This document shows positions 18,720 through 31,200 of a DNA stretch of 64,000 nucleotides, piece by piece. The notes beneath the pieces are model-generated. The model saw only the letters and a list, made by a program, of their open reading frames with translations. It searched no databases and was not told where the DNA came from. Source of the DNA: Ustilaginoidea virens (taxonomy: Eukaryota; Ascomycota; Sordariomycetes; Hypocreales; Clavicipitaceae); the NCBI RefSeq assembly GCF_000687475.1, contig NC_057318.1, forward strand, positions 3,100,001 to 3,164,000, read 5' to 3'. The position numbers and the translations under genes were made by a program. Position 1 is the stretch's first letter. The number at the start of each line of letters is the position of its first letter.

Positions 18720-20952
18720 TTATAAAAAGATTTTTACTAGCTATCGGCTAAAAATCCTCTTATAGTCTTTATTATTTCCCATTAGGGGCTCCTTTTCCTC
18801 TTCCTTTTTTCCTATTAAGGCTATTAATTAGTATTAAAGGTCCCCTATTGTCGTAAGTTTTATTCCGCATTAAGCCTATATTATTTGCTAATTGGTTAAA
18901 ATATTATTTTCGTCCCGATTGCATTAGTATCTTTACCGAAATCTATCTCTATTGCAGCTAGCTGCTAACTCCTTTCGTAGTAATGTTGCAATTCTCAAGG
19001 TCACTATAAAGCAAAGCCTTACTAGCTAGCTAGATGGCACGAGACTGTCTGCGACCTGTGAACTAATCTTAGTATAATACTAGATTTTTTACCAAGTCCT
19101 AAGACTATACAAGTGCTATAAAGCAAGGCAAGTGTAAAGGCAAGGCAAATATAAGATAACCAGAAAACGCAGGGAAGGTAAGAAGTTAAGAGGCATATAG
19201 TGCATTAATAGACTCAATTGTGCTGCCCTTCTACTATCTAGAAAGAAGGGGAAAAGCTATCCTATATATACACGAAGAGGGGTGGGCCCAGGCATCCAAG
19301 GTAGCCAGTAAGAAAGCTCACCGTAATACTCACTTGCCACGTATACAATACGTCAGTAGCCCCACTATATCGGGCCTTTTCAACCACCCTAACCACTGCA
19401 CTAGTAATTAGTTACCGCACTAGTGATTAGTTACCGCACTAATGACTAGCCACCACGCTAGTGACTACCCACCACACTAGTGGACTAGCCACCACACTAG
19501 TAGGCCCACCACGCTAATTTAGCAATGCCACACCTTTTTAACAAGGCCTACCTTAAGGCCTACCTTACTTGATATACAGTAAATAATCCACTGAAAATCC
19601 TTAAGGTAAAAGGCAAAGGCATAAGGTAAAACTACCATGAGTCCAAGAGGCGGTATAATGGTCAGAAGGTTAGTAGGCCAGTAGGGCATTAGGCTAGCAG
19701 CCTAGTAGGCTACTATAGGATTTTAACAAGTAAGACCTAGTCTATCCTATTGTGAAGCCTATTAGTAGGTTTTAAATCCCTATTTATATTATAAGCATCT
19801 TATGCTGACCCTATTTGGAACCTAAATATATCTTTATCTACTACTGGTGATATCCCTATTAGGGGAGGAGTAGGTCTTACTTATCCCTAGAAACTATACC
19901 GCGCTATAGGTGATTATCTTCTAAAGGGGGACTCTTTAAATAAGGAGTATTAATATATAAAAGATGAAAAGTTCCTATACGATAAATATACTAAATATAT
20001 ATAAGCGACCGGAGAGCTCCCAATTTATAAGCGTTATAAAAGAGCAAAGGGGTGTAAAAATTATACCGATTCCTATACATCTTATATATAGCTTAATTAA
20101 TATCTCGCGGGGAACCTTATGCTATAATATATCTTATATAATAAGATTAAAGCCATAAAGAAGGGGAGGGCTATTATAGAGCCCGCCTGTCTTAAGATAG
20201 ATATATAGAAAGCGTATACTGCTATCCTAACCCCTAAGTTTCGGGCTTTAAATAATTAATAGTATCGTACTTTTGCTACCGAATAGGTAGCCCCTTATGC
20301 CCTATATTTAGCATTTAGGCTAAAAGATGCCTCTGGTATAGTTTCTACTATATCTATAGCATTAAAACCCTCCTGGCATTAAGCTAAATCCATTATAGAT
20401 CTCGCCCTTATGCTAAATATTATAAGGGAAACGCAAGTAGAAGCCTAGGAATATTATATTAGGATAAAATAGTATTAGGTTAAAGCTTAATATCCCTAAC
20501 TGCCTTTACCCCTATCTCGGCCCGCCCTCCCTATATATTATATAGAAGGGGAACTATCGTATAACTAAAGCGGCTAATATTATATAGAGGCTCTACTGCT
20601 ACTAGTATAAAGTTATCTAATATAACCCCTGCAATAGTAGGCAGACCCCGCTTTATAGCCCTTTGCGCCCTCGCTATCTTTATTATAGCCGCTACTATAA
20701 ATACTATATCATCCGGCCCTATCTTATTAAGGAGTCTTATTATCTCTTAGTATGCCTTTACTATATTCGCCTTATAATAGCCTGCAGACTCTATGATATC
20801 GTAAATATATAAGGAACTATCCCCATCTCATATATAGCCTATATATATGCCCTACCCTATAAGGACCCTTATTACTACCGGCCTGTATACTATTATAAGA
20901 ATAAGAGGAGGCTTAAGGAGATAAAGAGTAGCCCTAAGAGGGGGCATATTAA
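18720..20952 (+). pseudogene. G2 antisense ORF (aORF), interrupted by a solo LTR
   Basis: This is the counterpart of the G1 aORF on the plus strand. After the solo LTR (18984-19728) the frame reads YADPIWNLNISLSTTGD from 19801, then GDYLLKGDS, FLYDKYTKYI, GELPIYKRYKRAKG, KIKAIKKGRAIIEP, TAILTPKFRALNN, LNIIRETQVEA-EYYIRIK, and a Pro/Leu/Tyr-rich end at 20952. Interruptions are RIP-type stops plus one TGA. A 1-nt shorter run near 19775 shifts the frame relative to G1. A 64-codon open frame (19964-20158) is a different frame of the same DNA. No known domain was recognised. Confidence 0.72.
18984..19728 (+). repeat. Solo LTR, family S, copy 1
   Basis: This 745-bp sequence starts TGTTGCAATTCTC and ends GATTTTAACA, with a perfect 5-bp duplication AGTAA (18979-18983 and 19729-19733). 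The empty site is present in G1 near 1567. It contains a TATA-like CTATATATACAC and a degenerate ~20-bp tandem repeat at 19391-19520 (CCACC-CTAGT-ACTAG units). TG...CA ends with a 5-bp duplication mean an LTR. No internal region of this family occurs in the window. It is lightly RIPped. Confidence 0.88.
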
Positions 20953-21583
20953 AGGTAAGTCTATATTGGCCCTAGTTTAGTTTATTATTTTTTTTAAAGT
21001 ATTTTTATTATTTTATATTTTGCTTATAGTAGTAGGCGTTCGGCATTTTTTATTAGTCTAATAAACCTTATTTTAGGATCTAGTTAGGCCTATTATAAGT
21101 CTTAATATCCCCCTATTTAGCCTTAAATATTTCTCTTATAATAGTATCCTTAAAGTTTTTTAGGGTTTTTATATTAGTAAATTGTACTCTTTCTACTTTA
21201 TAAGTATATTATATTTCTATCCTTAGCCTTATGCATTCTTCGCTATAAGTATCTCTTTAACTTTATACTCTTTATATAGGTTCGTAGAGTCTTAGGGGAA
21301 GATAAATAGGGGCCTAAATTATATATCGGTTATTACCTAATTAGGTAATAAATTAGAAGCAGCTTATTCAATTAGGTTAATATAGAAAACTAAATAAATA
21401 CTTTATAAGATATTAAGCTAGATATTAAGTAGTAATAGAATAGTAATAATAGTATATTTAGTAAAGACCTAATCGAGCTTCTTATTTAAGCAATTCGTTT
21501 TAATATTCTAGAGGTTTAATTATACCTAATTACTAACCTAGAAGCATTCAGCCGGGCATTATAAACAGTTAATAGTATTTTAC
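20953..21583 (-). pseudogene. G2 pol C-terminus (integrase end and chromodomain)
   Basis: Colinear with G1 9187-9827. The chromodomain is at about 21220-21060 on the minus strand. The frame is broken by RIP stops and cut by the G3 LTR at 21584. Confidence 0.8.
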
Positions 21584-21836
21584 TGTCACGGGCTCGGGCT
21601 ACGCCTGCGCTATAATATGGCTAGGACTCGGGCTGCGCCCATACCTAGCCTAAGTAGGGTCATATGAGTCAGCGGTATAGGGTCACGGGACTATACTAGG
21701 ATCTCGACCCGTGCTAACGCACGGTTAAATAGACTATCGAGAGGCCCCTATTCGGGTCCTCTCTCTTTCCTCTTTAGTCTATTTAATATTTTCATTCGAT
21801 GCCTATTTTCAATAGCCCTAAGGCTAGTCCTATATA
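21584..21836 (+). repeat. G3 5' LTR
   Basis: This 253-bp LTR starts TGTCACGGGCTC. Two GGGC-loop-GCCC hairpin motifs occupy the first 60 bp. AGTCTATTTAA occurs near 21776, and the primer site TTTAAATAGACT follows at 21837. The left flank is TTTAC; the right partner is out of the window. Confidence 0.9.
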
Positions 21837-21848
21837 TTTAAATAGACT
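21837..21848 (+). promoter_or_regulatory. G3 self-priming primer-binding site
   Basis: TTTAAATAGACT directly follows the LTR and is the reverse complement of AGTCTATTTAAA-like sequence within it (11 of 12 bases). The role is inferred from Tf1/sushi elements. Confidence 0.65.
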
Positions 21849-21999
21849 CTCTTAGCCTTACTATTATAACCTTACATTATGGAGCTAATAATATAGGCTA
21901 TATAAGATATCGAGATGAGTATACCTAGAGAAACGGGCCTAGATAACCCGAAATTATAATACCCCCGATGTAATATACATACCTAAGTAGAGCAGCTTG

Positions 22000-22960
22000 C
22001 AATAGGGTTACAATAAATAGAGGCGTAGATATAGACTAATGCATAATACCTTGCGGCTGTTGCTGCCTTACTATAAACCCTTCTTGCGAACTAGTTAAAT
22101 AACTCCTAAAATGCTACCTAACCGGCTCTAGTTGTATAATAGAACGACCCCCTCCTTACTATTTAGGATACCTGGCTAAAATATAAGCCGATCCTGATAG
22201 GGGACCTCTTTAATAGTAAAAAGGCTATATTTATAGCCTAGTAGACCTTTATGTAATATAAGCTTAAGGTTAATAGGGACTTTATTGGAAATGAGAAGAC
22301 CTAATAGATATTTATCTTCTAAAACCTATTATTTATAGTCTAATTATAGGTCGCGGCCTTTTTTGAGAATAGTATAACTTGCGATTATAATATAATAAAG
22401 TTCTTTAAATACTTTTAATATCTTTTTAAAGACCTATACTAGTAGGATCGCATTATTATTAAGCTTAAGTACTCTTTATACTAGGGCCTAAAGGAACCTT
22501 TTGCCGCCTTTTTTATGCAATTTAAGGAAAAACTTATGCTTATTAGCGGTCTCGGTTGGCCTAAAGAAGTTAAATTAGAATATTTCCAATTAGCGCTTAA
22601 TACTTATATAGCTAATAAGATTATTAGTCTTAGGGTGTCCTATTATAATTACTACTCGGCAATAGATTACTACTAATAAATTGCTATCGATATATAGACC
22701 AGTCTAACTATTAACTACTACCTAGGCTCGGCCTATTTCTAACTAACCTATGCCTAAGATTCTAAAGGCGATATATAAATATCAGGCGTTAATAAGCTAG
22801 ACTCGAAGAGTAATCTGCTTAAAGCAATATAGGTCTTTATAGAATAATATAAAAAACGTAGGAAGAAAGGTCTTTATCTTTAATATAGCTTTTCTAAGTA
22901 TTAGAGGAGGGCATATTACCTATTGCTAATAATCCGGCCAAATATAGTCTAAATAGCCTC
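22000..22960 (+). pseudogene. G3 gag region
   Basis: A degraded capsid-type region with frame blocks such as LKVNRDFIGNEKT, LKYSLY-GLKEPFAAFF, EYFQLALNTYIANKIISLR and SKYQRRAYYLL. It is colinear with the gag of G1, G5 and G6. Stops are TAG/TAA. Confidence 0.7.
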
Positions 22961-23039
22961 ACTAGACTTATAAGTCGTAAAGGTCGAAAGTAGTAATAAT
23001 AATTAAGGGAAAAAATAGCCTTTAAGTTTAATCTCGCTA

Positions 23040-26000
23040 AAAGGCTTAAGATACGCATATAGACCCTAGCCTAATTATAAAAGGAATTAAATAAAATTAT
23101 AGAACGAATCGATAGATACCCCTTTTTAGTACTAATCTTATATAAATTTTATACCTTTATTAATATCTTAATCGACTTAGGATATAACTATTATAGTGCT
23201 ATAAGCGAAAGAATAGTATAATAGTTAAGCCTTTAATCTATCCGCCTACTATAATATAGGGAAATCAGAATAACAGTAGATATTTAGAGCCATTTAGGAA
23301 AATATAAAGTAATATATTCCTCTATTATCTATATTATCTATATAGCAATCGATATCGATAGATAGCCATCTATAGTTATACTTTATATTATCTTAGGCTT
23401 TACCTATAATATTATCCTTAGGATGCCTTAGATATAGCACTATAATATTATACTATAGGTAAAGCGGTATTAATTAAAGATTAGATCGGTAGGCAGCCTT
23501 ATTATTAAGACATCGATAAGAAAATAATAGGGTCTAATAGTAGTTAATATCCTTAGTTTAGTCTTCTATAGTATATTAAAGTAGGCGAAACGCTTTAGAG
23601 ACTAATCGACTTCTTTTATCGCAATAATCTTATAAGAGATAATATATATCCTCCGTATTATACTACTATTTTATTAAAACTCTGTTTTATAATCGCAAAA
23701 GCTATAGGTACTCTTAATAGAATTATAGGAATTTACCGACCTTTTTAATAAGGAGAAGGCTTTTAGTCTCCTTTTATACTAGGGTATATTAGACTATTAT
23801 ATCTGGCTTAAAAAAACTATAGATAGGAGCTAACTAGACTTACCTTAGGGCCTATTATATAATATACTATAAGACTAGTTACTTAAGGTTTGGAGATAAA
23901 TAACTAACCTAGTAGATAAAGGATAAATTTATATATGCTCCTTATTGGTAGTAATACTAATCTTACTAGCTAAAAAGGGGAATAGTGGGTAGCGTTTTTA
24001 CAATAACTATTAGGCCCTTAATAAGGTTACGGTCTAAGACTAATATCCCCTCTTTTTAATTAAAAAGACCTTACGATCCCTATTTTAAGCGAAATAGTTT
24101 ACTAAGGTTAATATATACATAATATTCTATAAGATATATATTGCAGAGGGCGATAAATACTTAACTGTATTCTATATACGATTCGGACTATTTAAATGGC
24201 TTATTATGCTATTTAGCCTAATTAGGGCCCCTACGACCTTTTAAAGATATATTAATAGGGCCTTAGGGAATACATTAGGAGACTTTATAACTACCTACCT
24301 TAATAATATTTTGATCTATACTAGGGGATTAAAGGCGGATTATATAGGGCGCATTAAAGAAGTCTTTCGATAATTATAAAAGGCCGGCTTAAATTTAGAT
24401 TTTAATAAATACGACTTTATAATAAAAGAGGTCCGGTACTTAAGATATATTATAATAATTAGAAAGGAAATCTATCTAGACCCTAAAAAAATTAAGGCTA
24501 TTTAGAATTAGGAAACACTTATAAAATTAAAAGGCGTTTATAGTTTCCTTAGTTTTACTAATTTCTACTATAACTTTATCTTAAATTTCTTCCGCCTTAT
24601 CGACCCTTTAGTTAGATTAATAAAAAAAGGGGTCCCTTTTTAATAGTTAGATAAAGAAAAGGCAGTATTCTAGGCGCTTAAGTAGTATTTTATATTATCT
24701 TTGTTTCTCGCTTAATAAGACTCTAATAAAGAGATAATCCTTAAGGTAAATAGTTTTAGTATAGCCTTTAGTAGCTATCTATTATAGGTTAGGGAGGATG
24801 GTATATTCTACCTAATTGTGAAGGACTGACCCTAGGGCGGCTTCAAATAGGCGTCGATGATATGTATTAAATAGACTAAAGAGGAAGGAGAAGGATACAA
24901 ATAGGAACCTTCTATCTAGTCTATTTATATCCCAATCGTGACACGTATCGGAGTCCTAGTATAGTCCCGTGACTCCGTCTGTCGCCCTTCTTAGGCTAGA
25001 CGCGGGCGCAGCCCGAGTCCTAGCCACATTGTGGCGCGGGCGTAGCCCGAGCCCGTGACACTAATTGTATATTATTCCGCTTGCTTATTAGATATAGAAT
25101 GGAATTATATTATATATAATAAGGAACTTTTTATTATTATTTCTTACCTTAAGGTATAGTTAGCAGAATTCCGCTTAATAGCCTCCCCCTTTATTATCCT
25201 TACCGACTATAAAAGCCTAAAGAATTTTGCCTAATTATGCGAAATATCTAAGCGATAAGCCCGATAGGCTAAGACTCTAGTGCTTTTTAACTTCTATCTT
25301 TAGTATAAGCTAGGGTTATAAGCCTAATACCCTAATGCACGTTCTTAATAGGAATAAAAGGCAGATAGGGCAGAGCTATAAATCAGCTAAATCCTAAAAC
25401 TATTATCTATTTTAGTATTTAATATAGATAGGATAGAAGGCATTAAGACCCTAATTTTAGATTTAAAGGTCACCCTACCTTGCGGCCTATATATCTTTAT
25501 TAATATTTACCTTTAGGCTTTTTAGGACTGAATAATATCTAAAGATAGTATATATTAAGTACATTAGATAATAATAGCAAATAGAAAGCGATAATTCCCT
25601 ATAGCAGCAGCAATATAAGAATAAATTGCAGATTATACTTTAAATGCATACGGTATACTATTCTACCGGGGGTAGGTATAGCTCCTATTGTTCGAGCCTT
25701 TAATTATAATAGTAATCTAATGGTACTATAACTTGCCTATAGTGGGTCACCTAAGGAAGAATACTACCTTTTAATTGCTATAATAGGATTATTATTTCGA
25801 TAATATATTATCTAAAATAGTAAGGTTTATTCAGAACTATTAATACTATAGAGCGTATAAGAGCCGCTAGTAATAATGGGATTTACTATAGCTTTTACCG
25901 ATCCTAAACCGTTTTTAATCGTAAATATTAGTAGACTTTATAATAGACCTCCCTACCTACAACTCTTCCGACCTATACTTCCTTATAGTAATTACTGACC

Positions 26001-26050
26001 GCTTATTAAAGTATATTTAGCTAAAGGCGATATACTCTATAATAGCTAAA
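23040..26050 (+). pseudogene. G3 pol, protease to integrase, interrupted
   Basis: The protease region is near 23150-23200 (FINILIDLGYNYYSA-like). RT runs from about 23940, with LLAKKGNSG, ALNKVTV, FGLFKWLIM, YLNNILIYT and YL-YIIIIRKEIYLDPKK. RNase H is about 24640-25260, split by the solo LTR. Integrase includes an HHCC-like stretch and a catalytic part with NRLLKYI-LKAIYSI, ending at the G4 insertion. RIP-type stops are present throughout. Confidence 0.85.
24817..25060 (-). repeat. Solo LTR of the gypsy family within G3
   Basis: This 244-bp LTR, TGTGAAGG...CCCGTGACA, lies in the opposite orientation to G3. A perfect 5-bp duplication CTAAT flanks it (24812-24816 and 25061-25065). The same position in G5 (near 31117) is intact, confirming a clean insertion. 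At 244 bp it matches the G6-type LTR rather than the 253-bp G3/G5 type. It keeps more CA/TG than its host, so it is younger. Confidence 0.95.
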
Positions 26051-26304
26051 TGTGATGGACTGGCCTTAGGGCGGCTGCGAATAGGCGTTAATCGGTTGTA
26101 TTAATAAAACTAAGGAGGAAGGGAGAAGAGCCCGAATCGGGTCCCTTCCGCAGTCTATATATATCCGTGTATAGCGCGGGCTAAAGCCCTAATGTTGCCC
26201 TATGGGCCCGCGCGTCTACCTTATGTTATCCGTCCCGGACTAGGTATAGGCGTAGCCTGAGCCTCAGTCAATTTATAATATAGGCATAGCCCGAGTCTGT
26301 AATA
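26051..26304 (-). repeat. G4 3' LTR
   Basis: This 254-bp LTR, TGTGATGG...TCTGTAATA on the plus strand, is diverged from the G1/G3/G6 LTRs in its middle but has the same ends and hairpin layout. It is followed by the polypurine tract on the right. Confidence 0.85.
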
Positions 26305-26941
26305 TACCCCCCTTCTTTAGGAAAAATTTCATTTATTTCTATATCGGGGTTGCTATAGGGTTCGGCCGGGCCTATTATATATCCGAATATCCCCCTATTT
26401 AACCTTAAATGCCTCCCGCGCCATAATGTCCTTAAAGTTCTTTAGCGGTTCCTAAATCGGCGAATTATATCCCTTCTATTTCATTAGTATATTATGTTTA
26501 CCGCTATAACCCTAGGCGTTTTTGGCAGTTAGTATCTTTTCGATCTTAAATTCTTCGTGCGAGGTATTAAAGTCCTTTAGTAGGACTAGTAGGGGGCTAG
26601 GCCTAGTATCTATAAGTATTTAGCTCGGCAGCGGGTCGGAAGCGGTATATTTAATAAGATTAATATAAAAAACCGGGTAAATACTATTAGGGATATCGAG
26701 TCAGATATTAAGTAGGGATAGAATAGCTATAATAGTATACTTAGTAGATACCTAGTTGAGCTTCTTATAACGCCGGTTAGTCTTAATATTCTATAGGCTT
26801 AGCTAAATTTAATCCCCGATTTAGTAGTACTCCGCTAGGCATTAGGAATAGTTCGTCGCATCTTATTACCGCTATTGGACAAAGGTAATAGCGGCTTAGG
26901 CGAGTTTGCTACCCTCTTGCATTATAGCTAAAAAGCGTGCC

Positions 26942-27688
26942 TGTTAAAATCCTATAGTAGCCTACTAGGCTGCTGGCCTAATGCCCTACTGGCCTACTAA
27001 CCTTCTGGCCCTTATACCGCCTCTTGGACTTATGGTAGTTTTACCTTAGGCCTTTGCCTTTTACCTTAACGATTTTCAGTGGATTATTTACTGTATATCA
27101 AGTAAGGTAGGCCTTAAGGTAGGCCTTGTTAAAAAGGTGTGGCATTGCTAAATTAGCGTGGTGGGCCTATTAGTGTGGTGGCGGCCTACTAGTGTGGTGG
27201 CTAGTCCACTAGTGTGGTGCGTAGTCACTAGCGTGGTGGCTAGTTACTAGTACGGTGACTAGTTACTAGTGCGGTGGTTAGGGTGGTTGAAAAGGCCCGA
27301 TATAGTGGGGCTGCTGACGTATTATATACGTGGCAAGTGAGTATTACGGGGAGCCTTCTTACTGGCTACCTTGGATGCCTGGGCCCACCCCTCTTTATGT
27401 ATATATAGGATAGCTTTCCCCCTTCTTTCTAGATAGTAGAAAGGCAGCACAATCGAACCTGTTAATGCATTACATGCCTCTTAACTTCTTACCTTCCCTG
27501 CGTTTTCTGGTTATCTTATATTTGCCTTGCCTTTACACTTGCCTTGCTTTATAGCACTTGTATAGTCTTAGGACTTGGTGAAAAATCTAGTATTTATACT
27601 AAGATTAGTTCACAGGTCGCAGACAGTCTTGTGCCATCTAGCCAGCTAGTAAGGCTCTGCTTTTATAGTGACCTTGAGAATTGCAATA
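26942..27688 (-). repeat. Solo LTR, family S, copy 2
   Basis: A 747-bp copy in minus orientation, TGTTAAAATC...TTGCAATA. It has a perfect 5-bp duplication GTGCC (26937-26941 and 27689-27693). It contains the same tandem repeat of ~20-bp units (about 27150-27280). It is lightly RIPped; the terminal TA in place of CA is one such change. An open frame at 27544-27777 crosses its border and is spurious. Confidence 0.9.
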
Positions 27689-27887
27689 GTGCCGCTCGCC
27701 CTTTAGGGGTTATTAAACTCGGCGTAATATTAAGGGGAGGTGCTATAATAGGAGAATTGAAACTATTTAGGAGATAATTTAGACTATATCTAGTGACTAA
27801 GGAAGTATAATTATTTAGAGTATATTAGTAAATTGCGAGATATTGGGGCTAATTATACTAATCGAATGCTACCTTAATATATAAGAT

Positions 27888-28140
27888 TGTCACGGGCACG
27901 GGCTACGCCCGCGGCATAATGTGGCTAGGACTCGGGCTGCGCCCGTGCCTAGCCTAAGTAGGGTCATATAAATCAGCGGCACGGGGTCACGGGACTACGC
28001 CAGGACCTCGACCCATACTAACGCACGGTTAAATAGACCATCGAGAGGCCTTTATTCGGGTTCTCTCTCTTTCCTCCTTAGTCTATTTAATATATTTATT
28101 CGACGCCTATTTGTAGTAGCCCTAGGGCTAGTTCTTTACA
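27888..28140 (+). repeat. G5 5' LTR
   Basis: This 253-bp LTR keeps well-preserved hairpin motifs CGGGCTACGCCCG (27899-27911) and CGGGCTGCGCCCG (27933-27945). It ends TTTACA and the primer site TTTATATAGACTCTCTC follows with one mismatch to the sister elements. The left flank is AAGAT. Confidence 0.9.
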
Positions 28141-28299
28141 TTTATATAGACTCTCTCAGCCTTACTATTATAACCTTATATTATAGAGCTAATAATGCAG
28201 GCTATATAAGATATTGAGATAAGTATACCTAGAGAACCGAGTAGAGAGAACCTAAAGCCATAACGCCCCCGATATAATATATATACCTAAGTAAAGCAA

Positions 28300-31200
28300 C
28301 TTATAATAGAGTTATAATAGATAAAGGCGTAGATGCATACTAACGCATAATATCTTACTGCCGTTACCGCCTTACTGTAGGCCCTTCTCGCGAGCTAGTT
28401 AAATAGCTCTTAAAATGCTACTTAACTGGCCCTAATTGTATAATATAACGCCTCCCTCCCTACTGCTTAGGATACCTAGCTAAAGCGTAAGCTAATCCTA
28501 ATAGGAGACCCTTTTAATAGCAAAAAAGGCTATATTTATAGCCCAGCGGACCTTTATGCAATATAAGCTCGACGTCGATAGGGACTTTATTAGAGATAAA
28601 AAGACCTAATAGATATTAATCTTCTAGAACCTATCGTCTATAATCTAATTATAGGTTACAGCCTTCTTTAAGAATAGTACGGCTTACGATTATAATATAA
28701 TAAAGTTTTTTGAATACCTTTAATATCTTTTTAAAGACCTATACTAGTAGGATTGCATTATTACTAAGCTTAAGTACTCTTTATGTTAAGGCCTAAAGAA
28801 GCTTTTTGCCGCCTTCTTTATATAGTTTAAAGAAAAACTTATATTTACTAGCGGCCTTAGTTAGCCTAAAGAGGTTAAACTAGAATATCTTCGATTAGCG
28901 CTTAATATTTATATAGCTAATAAGATTATTAGTCTTAGGGTCTCCTATTATAATTACTATTTAATAGTAGACTATTACTAATAAATTACCATCGATATCA
29001 AGATTAGCCTAACTATTAACTACTACTTAGGCTTGGCCTATTCCCGACCAACCTATGCCTAGGATTCTAAAAGCGATATATAAATATCGGGCGTTAATAA
29101 GCTAGACTTAAAAAATAATCTACTTAAAGCGATATAGGTCTCTATAGAATAATATAAAGAATATAAGAAGAAAGGTCTTTATCTCTAATATAACTCTTCT
29201 AAGTATTAGAGGAGGGTATACTACCTACTGCTAGTAATCCGGCCAGATATAGTCTAGGTAGCCTCGCTAGACTTATAAGTTATAGAGGTTGAAAGTAGTA
29301 ATAACGATAAAAGAAAAGAATAGCCTTTAAGCTTAGTTTCGCTAAAAGGCTTAAAATGTATATATAGACCCTAGCCTAATTATAAAAGGAATTAAATAAA
29401 ATCGCAAAACGAATAGATAAATACCCCTTTTTAGTACTAATCTTATATAAATCCTATACCTTTATTAATACCTTAATCGACTTAGGATATAACTACTATA
29501 GCGCTATAAGTGAAAAGATAGTATAACGATTAAGCTTCTAATTTATCCGCCTACTATAATATAGGGAAATTAGAATAGTAGTAGATATTTAGAGCTATTT
29601 AGGAGAATATAAGGTAATATATTCCTCTATTACATATATCGTCAATATAGCGATCGATATTAATAGATAGCTATCTATAATTATACTTTATATTATTTTA
29701 GTCCTTACCCGCAATATTATCCTTAGGATGCCTTAGATAGAGTATTATAATATTATATTATAGGCGAAGCGGTATTAATTAAAGATTGGATTAATAGGTA
29801 GCCTTATCGTTAAAGAATCGACGAGAAGATAATAGGGCCCGACTATAGTAAATATCTTTAGCTTAATCTTTTATAGTATATTAAAGCGGGCAAAATGCTT
29901 TAGAGACCGATTGACTTCTTTTATCGCGATAAGCTTATAAGAGATAATATGCATCTTCTGCGTTATACTACTATTTTATTAAAATTCTGCCTTATAATCG
30001 TAAGAGTTATAAATACTCCCGATAGAATTATAGGAATTTACCAACCTCTTTAATAAGGAGAAGGCTTTTAGTCTCCTTCTATACTAGGGTATATTAGACT
30101 ATTATATCCGGCTTAAAAAGACTATAAACGGGAGCCAGTTAGACTTACCTTAGAGCCTATTATATAATATGCTATAAGACTAGTTATTTAAGGTTTGGAG
30201 ATAAGTAATTAACCTAATAGATAAAGGATAGATCCATATAAGCTTTTTATTAGTAGTGGTACTAGTCCTATTAGCTAAAAAGGGGAATAGTAAATAGTAT
30301 TTTTGCGTTAATTACCAGGCCCTTAATAAGGTTATAATTTAAGATTAATACCCCCTCTCTTTAATTAAAGATACCTTACGATCTTTATCTTAAGCGAAAT
30401 AGTTTACTAAGGTTAATATATATATAGTATTCTATAAGATATATATTATAAAGGGCGATAAATATCTAATTATATTCTGTATACGATTCGGACTATTTAA
30501 ATAGCTTATTATACTATTTAGCCTGATTAAGGCCCTTACGACCTTTTAAAGATATATTAATAAGGCCTTAGGGAATATATTGGGAGACTTTATAATTACC
30601 TACCTTAATAATATTTTAATCTATACCGGGAGATTAAAGGCGGATTATATAAGGCGCATTAAGGAAGTCCTTTAATAATTGCAAAAGGCCGGCTTAAATT
30701 TACATCTTAATAAATGCGACTTTATAGTAAAAAAGGTCTAGTACCTAGGATATATCGTAATAGCTAGAAAGGAAATCTATTTAGACCCTAAAAAGATTAA
30801 GGCTATTTAAAATTAAAAAGTATTTATAAAATTAAAAGGCGTTTATAGTTTCCTTAGTTTCGCTAACTTTTATTACGATTTTATTTTAGATTTTTTATGC
30901 CTTATTGACCTTTTAGTTAGATTAATAAAGAAAAGGGTCCCTTTCTAATAGTTAGATGAAAAAAAGGCGGTATTTTAAGCGCTTAAGTAGTATTTTATAT
31001 TATCTTTAATTCTCGCGTAATAAGACCTTAATAAAAAGATAGTCTTTAAGGCAAATAGTTTTAATATAGCCCTCAGTAGATATCTATTATAAGTTAGGGA
31101 GGATAATATACTCTACCTAATTATATACTATTCCGCTTATTTATCGGATGCAGAATAGAATTATACTATATACGATAAGGAATTCTTTATTATTATCTTT

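Larger units (their letters stand above)
17447..21583 (-). mobile_element. G2: Ty3/gypsy chromovirus, 3' portion
   Basis: This is a minus-strand relative of G1. The 3' LTR (17447-18440) is split by a copia solo LTR. It is followed by a polypurine tract, the antisense ORF (itself split by a 745-bp solo LTR), the chromodomain (about 21220-21060) and the end of integrase. The element is cut at 21583 by G3 and its 5' part should lie beyond the nest, outside the window. Sequence is very close to G1 in layout, with equal-length segments, so both belong to one subfamily. Confidence 0.88.
21584..26050 (+). mobile_element. G3: Ty3/gypsy chromovirus, 5' portion
   Basis: A plus-strand element with a 5' LTR (21584-21836), self-priming site, gag, protease, RT, RNase H and the start of integrase. 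It is cut at 26050 by G4. A solo LTR of its own family sits in RNase H (24817-25060). The rest, including the chromodomain, would lie beyond the window. It is closely related to G5. Confidence 0.9.
26051..27887 (-). mobile_element. G4: compact Ty3/gypsy chromovirus, 3' portion
   Basis: A minus-strand element inserted in G3 integrase. The 3' LTR (26051-26304) and polypurine tract (26305-26320) are followed almost at once by the chromodomain (about 26530-26380, NILMK-KGYN motif) and the end of integrase. A family S solo LTR (26942-27688) interrupts it and G5 cuts it at 27887. Unlike G1, G2, G5 and G6 it has no room for the antisense ORF. Its LTR is diverged from the others, so it represents a distinct subfamily. 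Confidence 0.85.

Noticed and set aside
19391..19520. CRISPR-like array
   Set aside because: Units are ~20 bp with no spacers, degenerate, and inside an LTR of a eukaryotic retroelement.
27544..27777. 77-codon frame starting in the family S LTR
   Set aside because: It crosses the LTR border and target duplication into G4, so it cannot be an ancestral gene.
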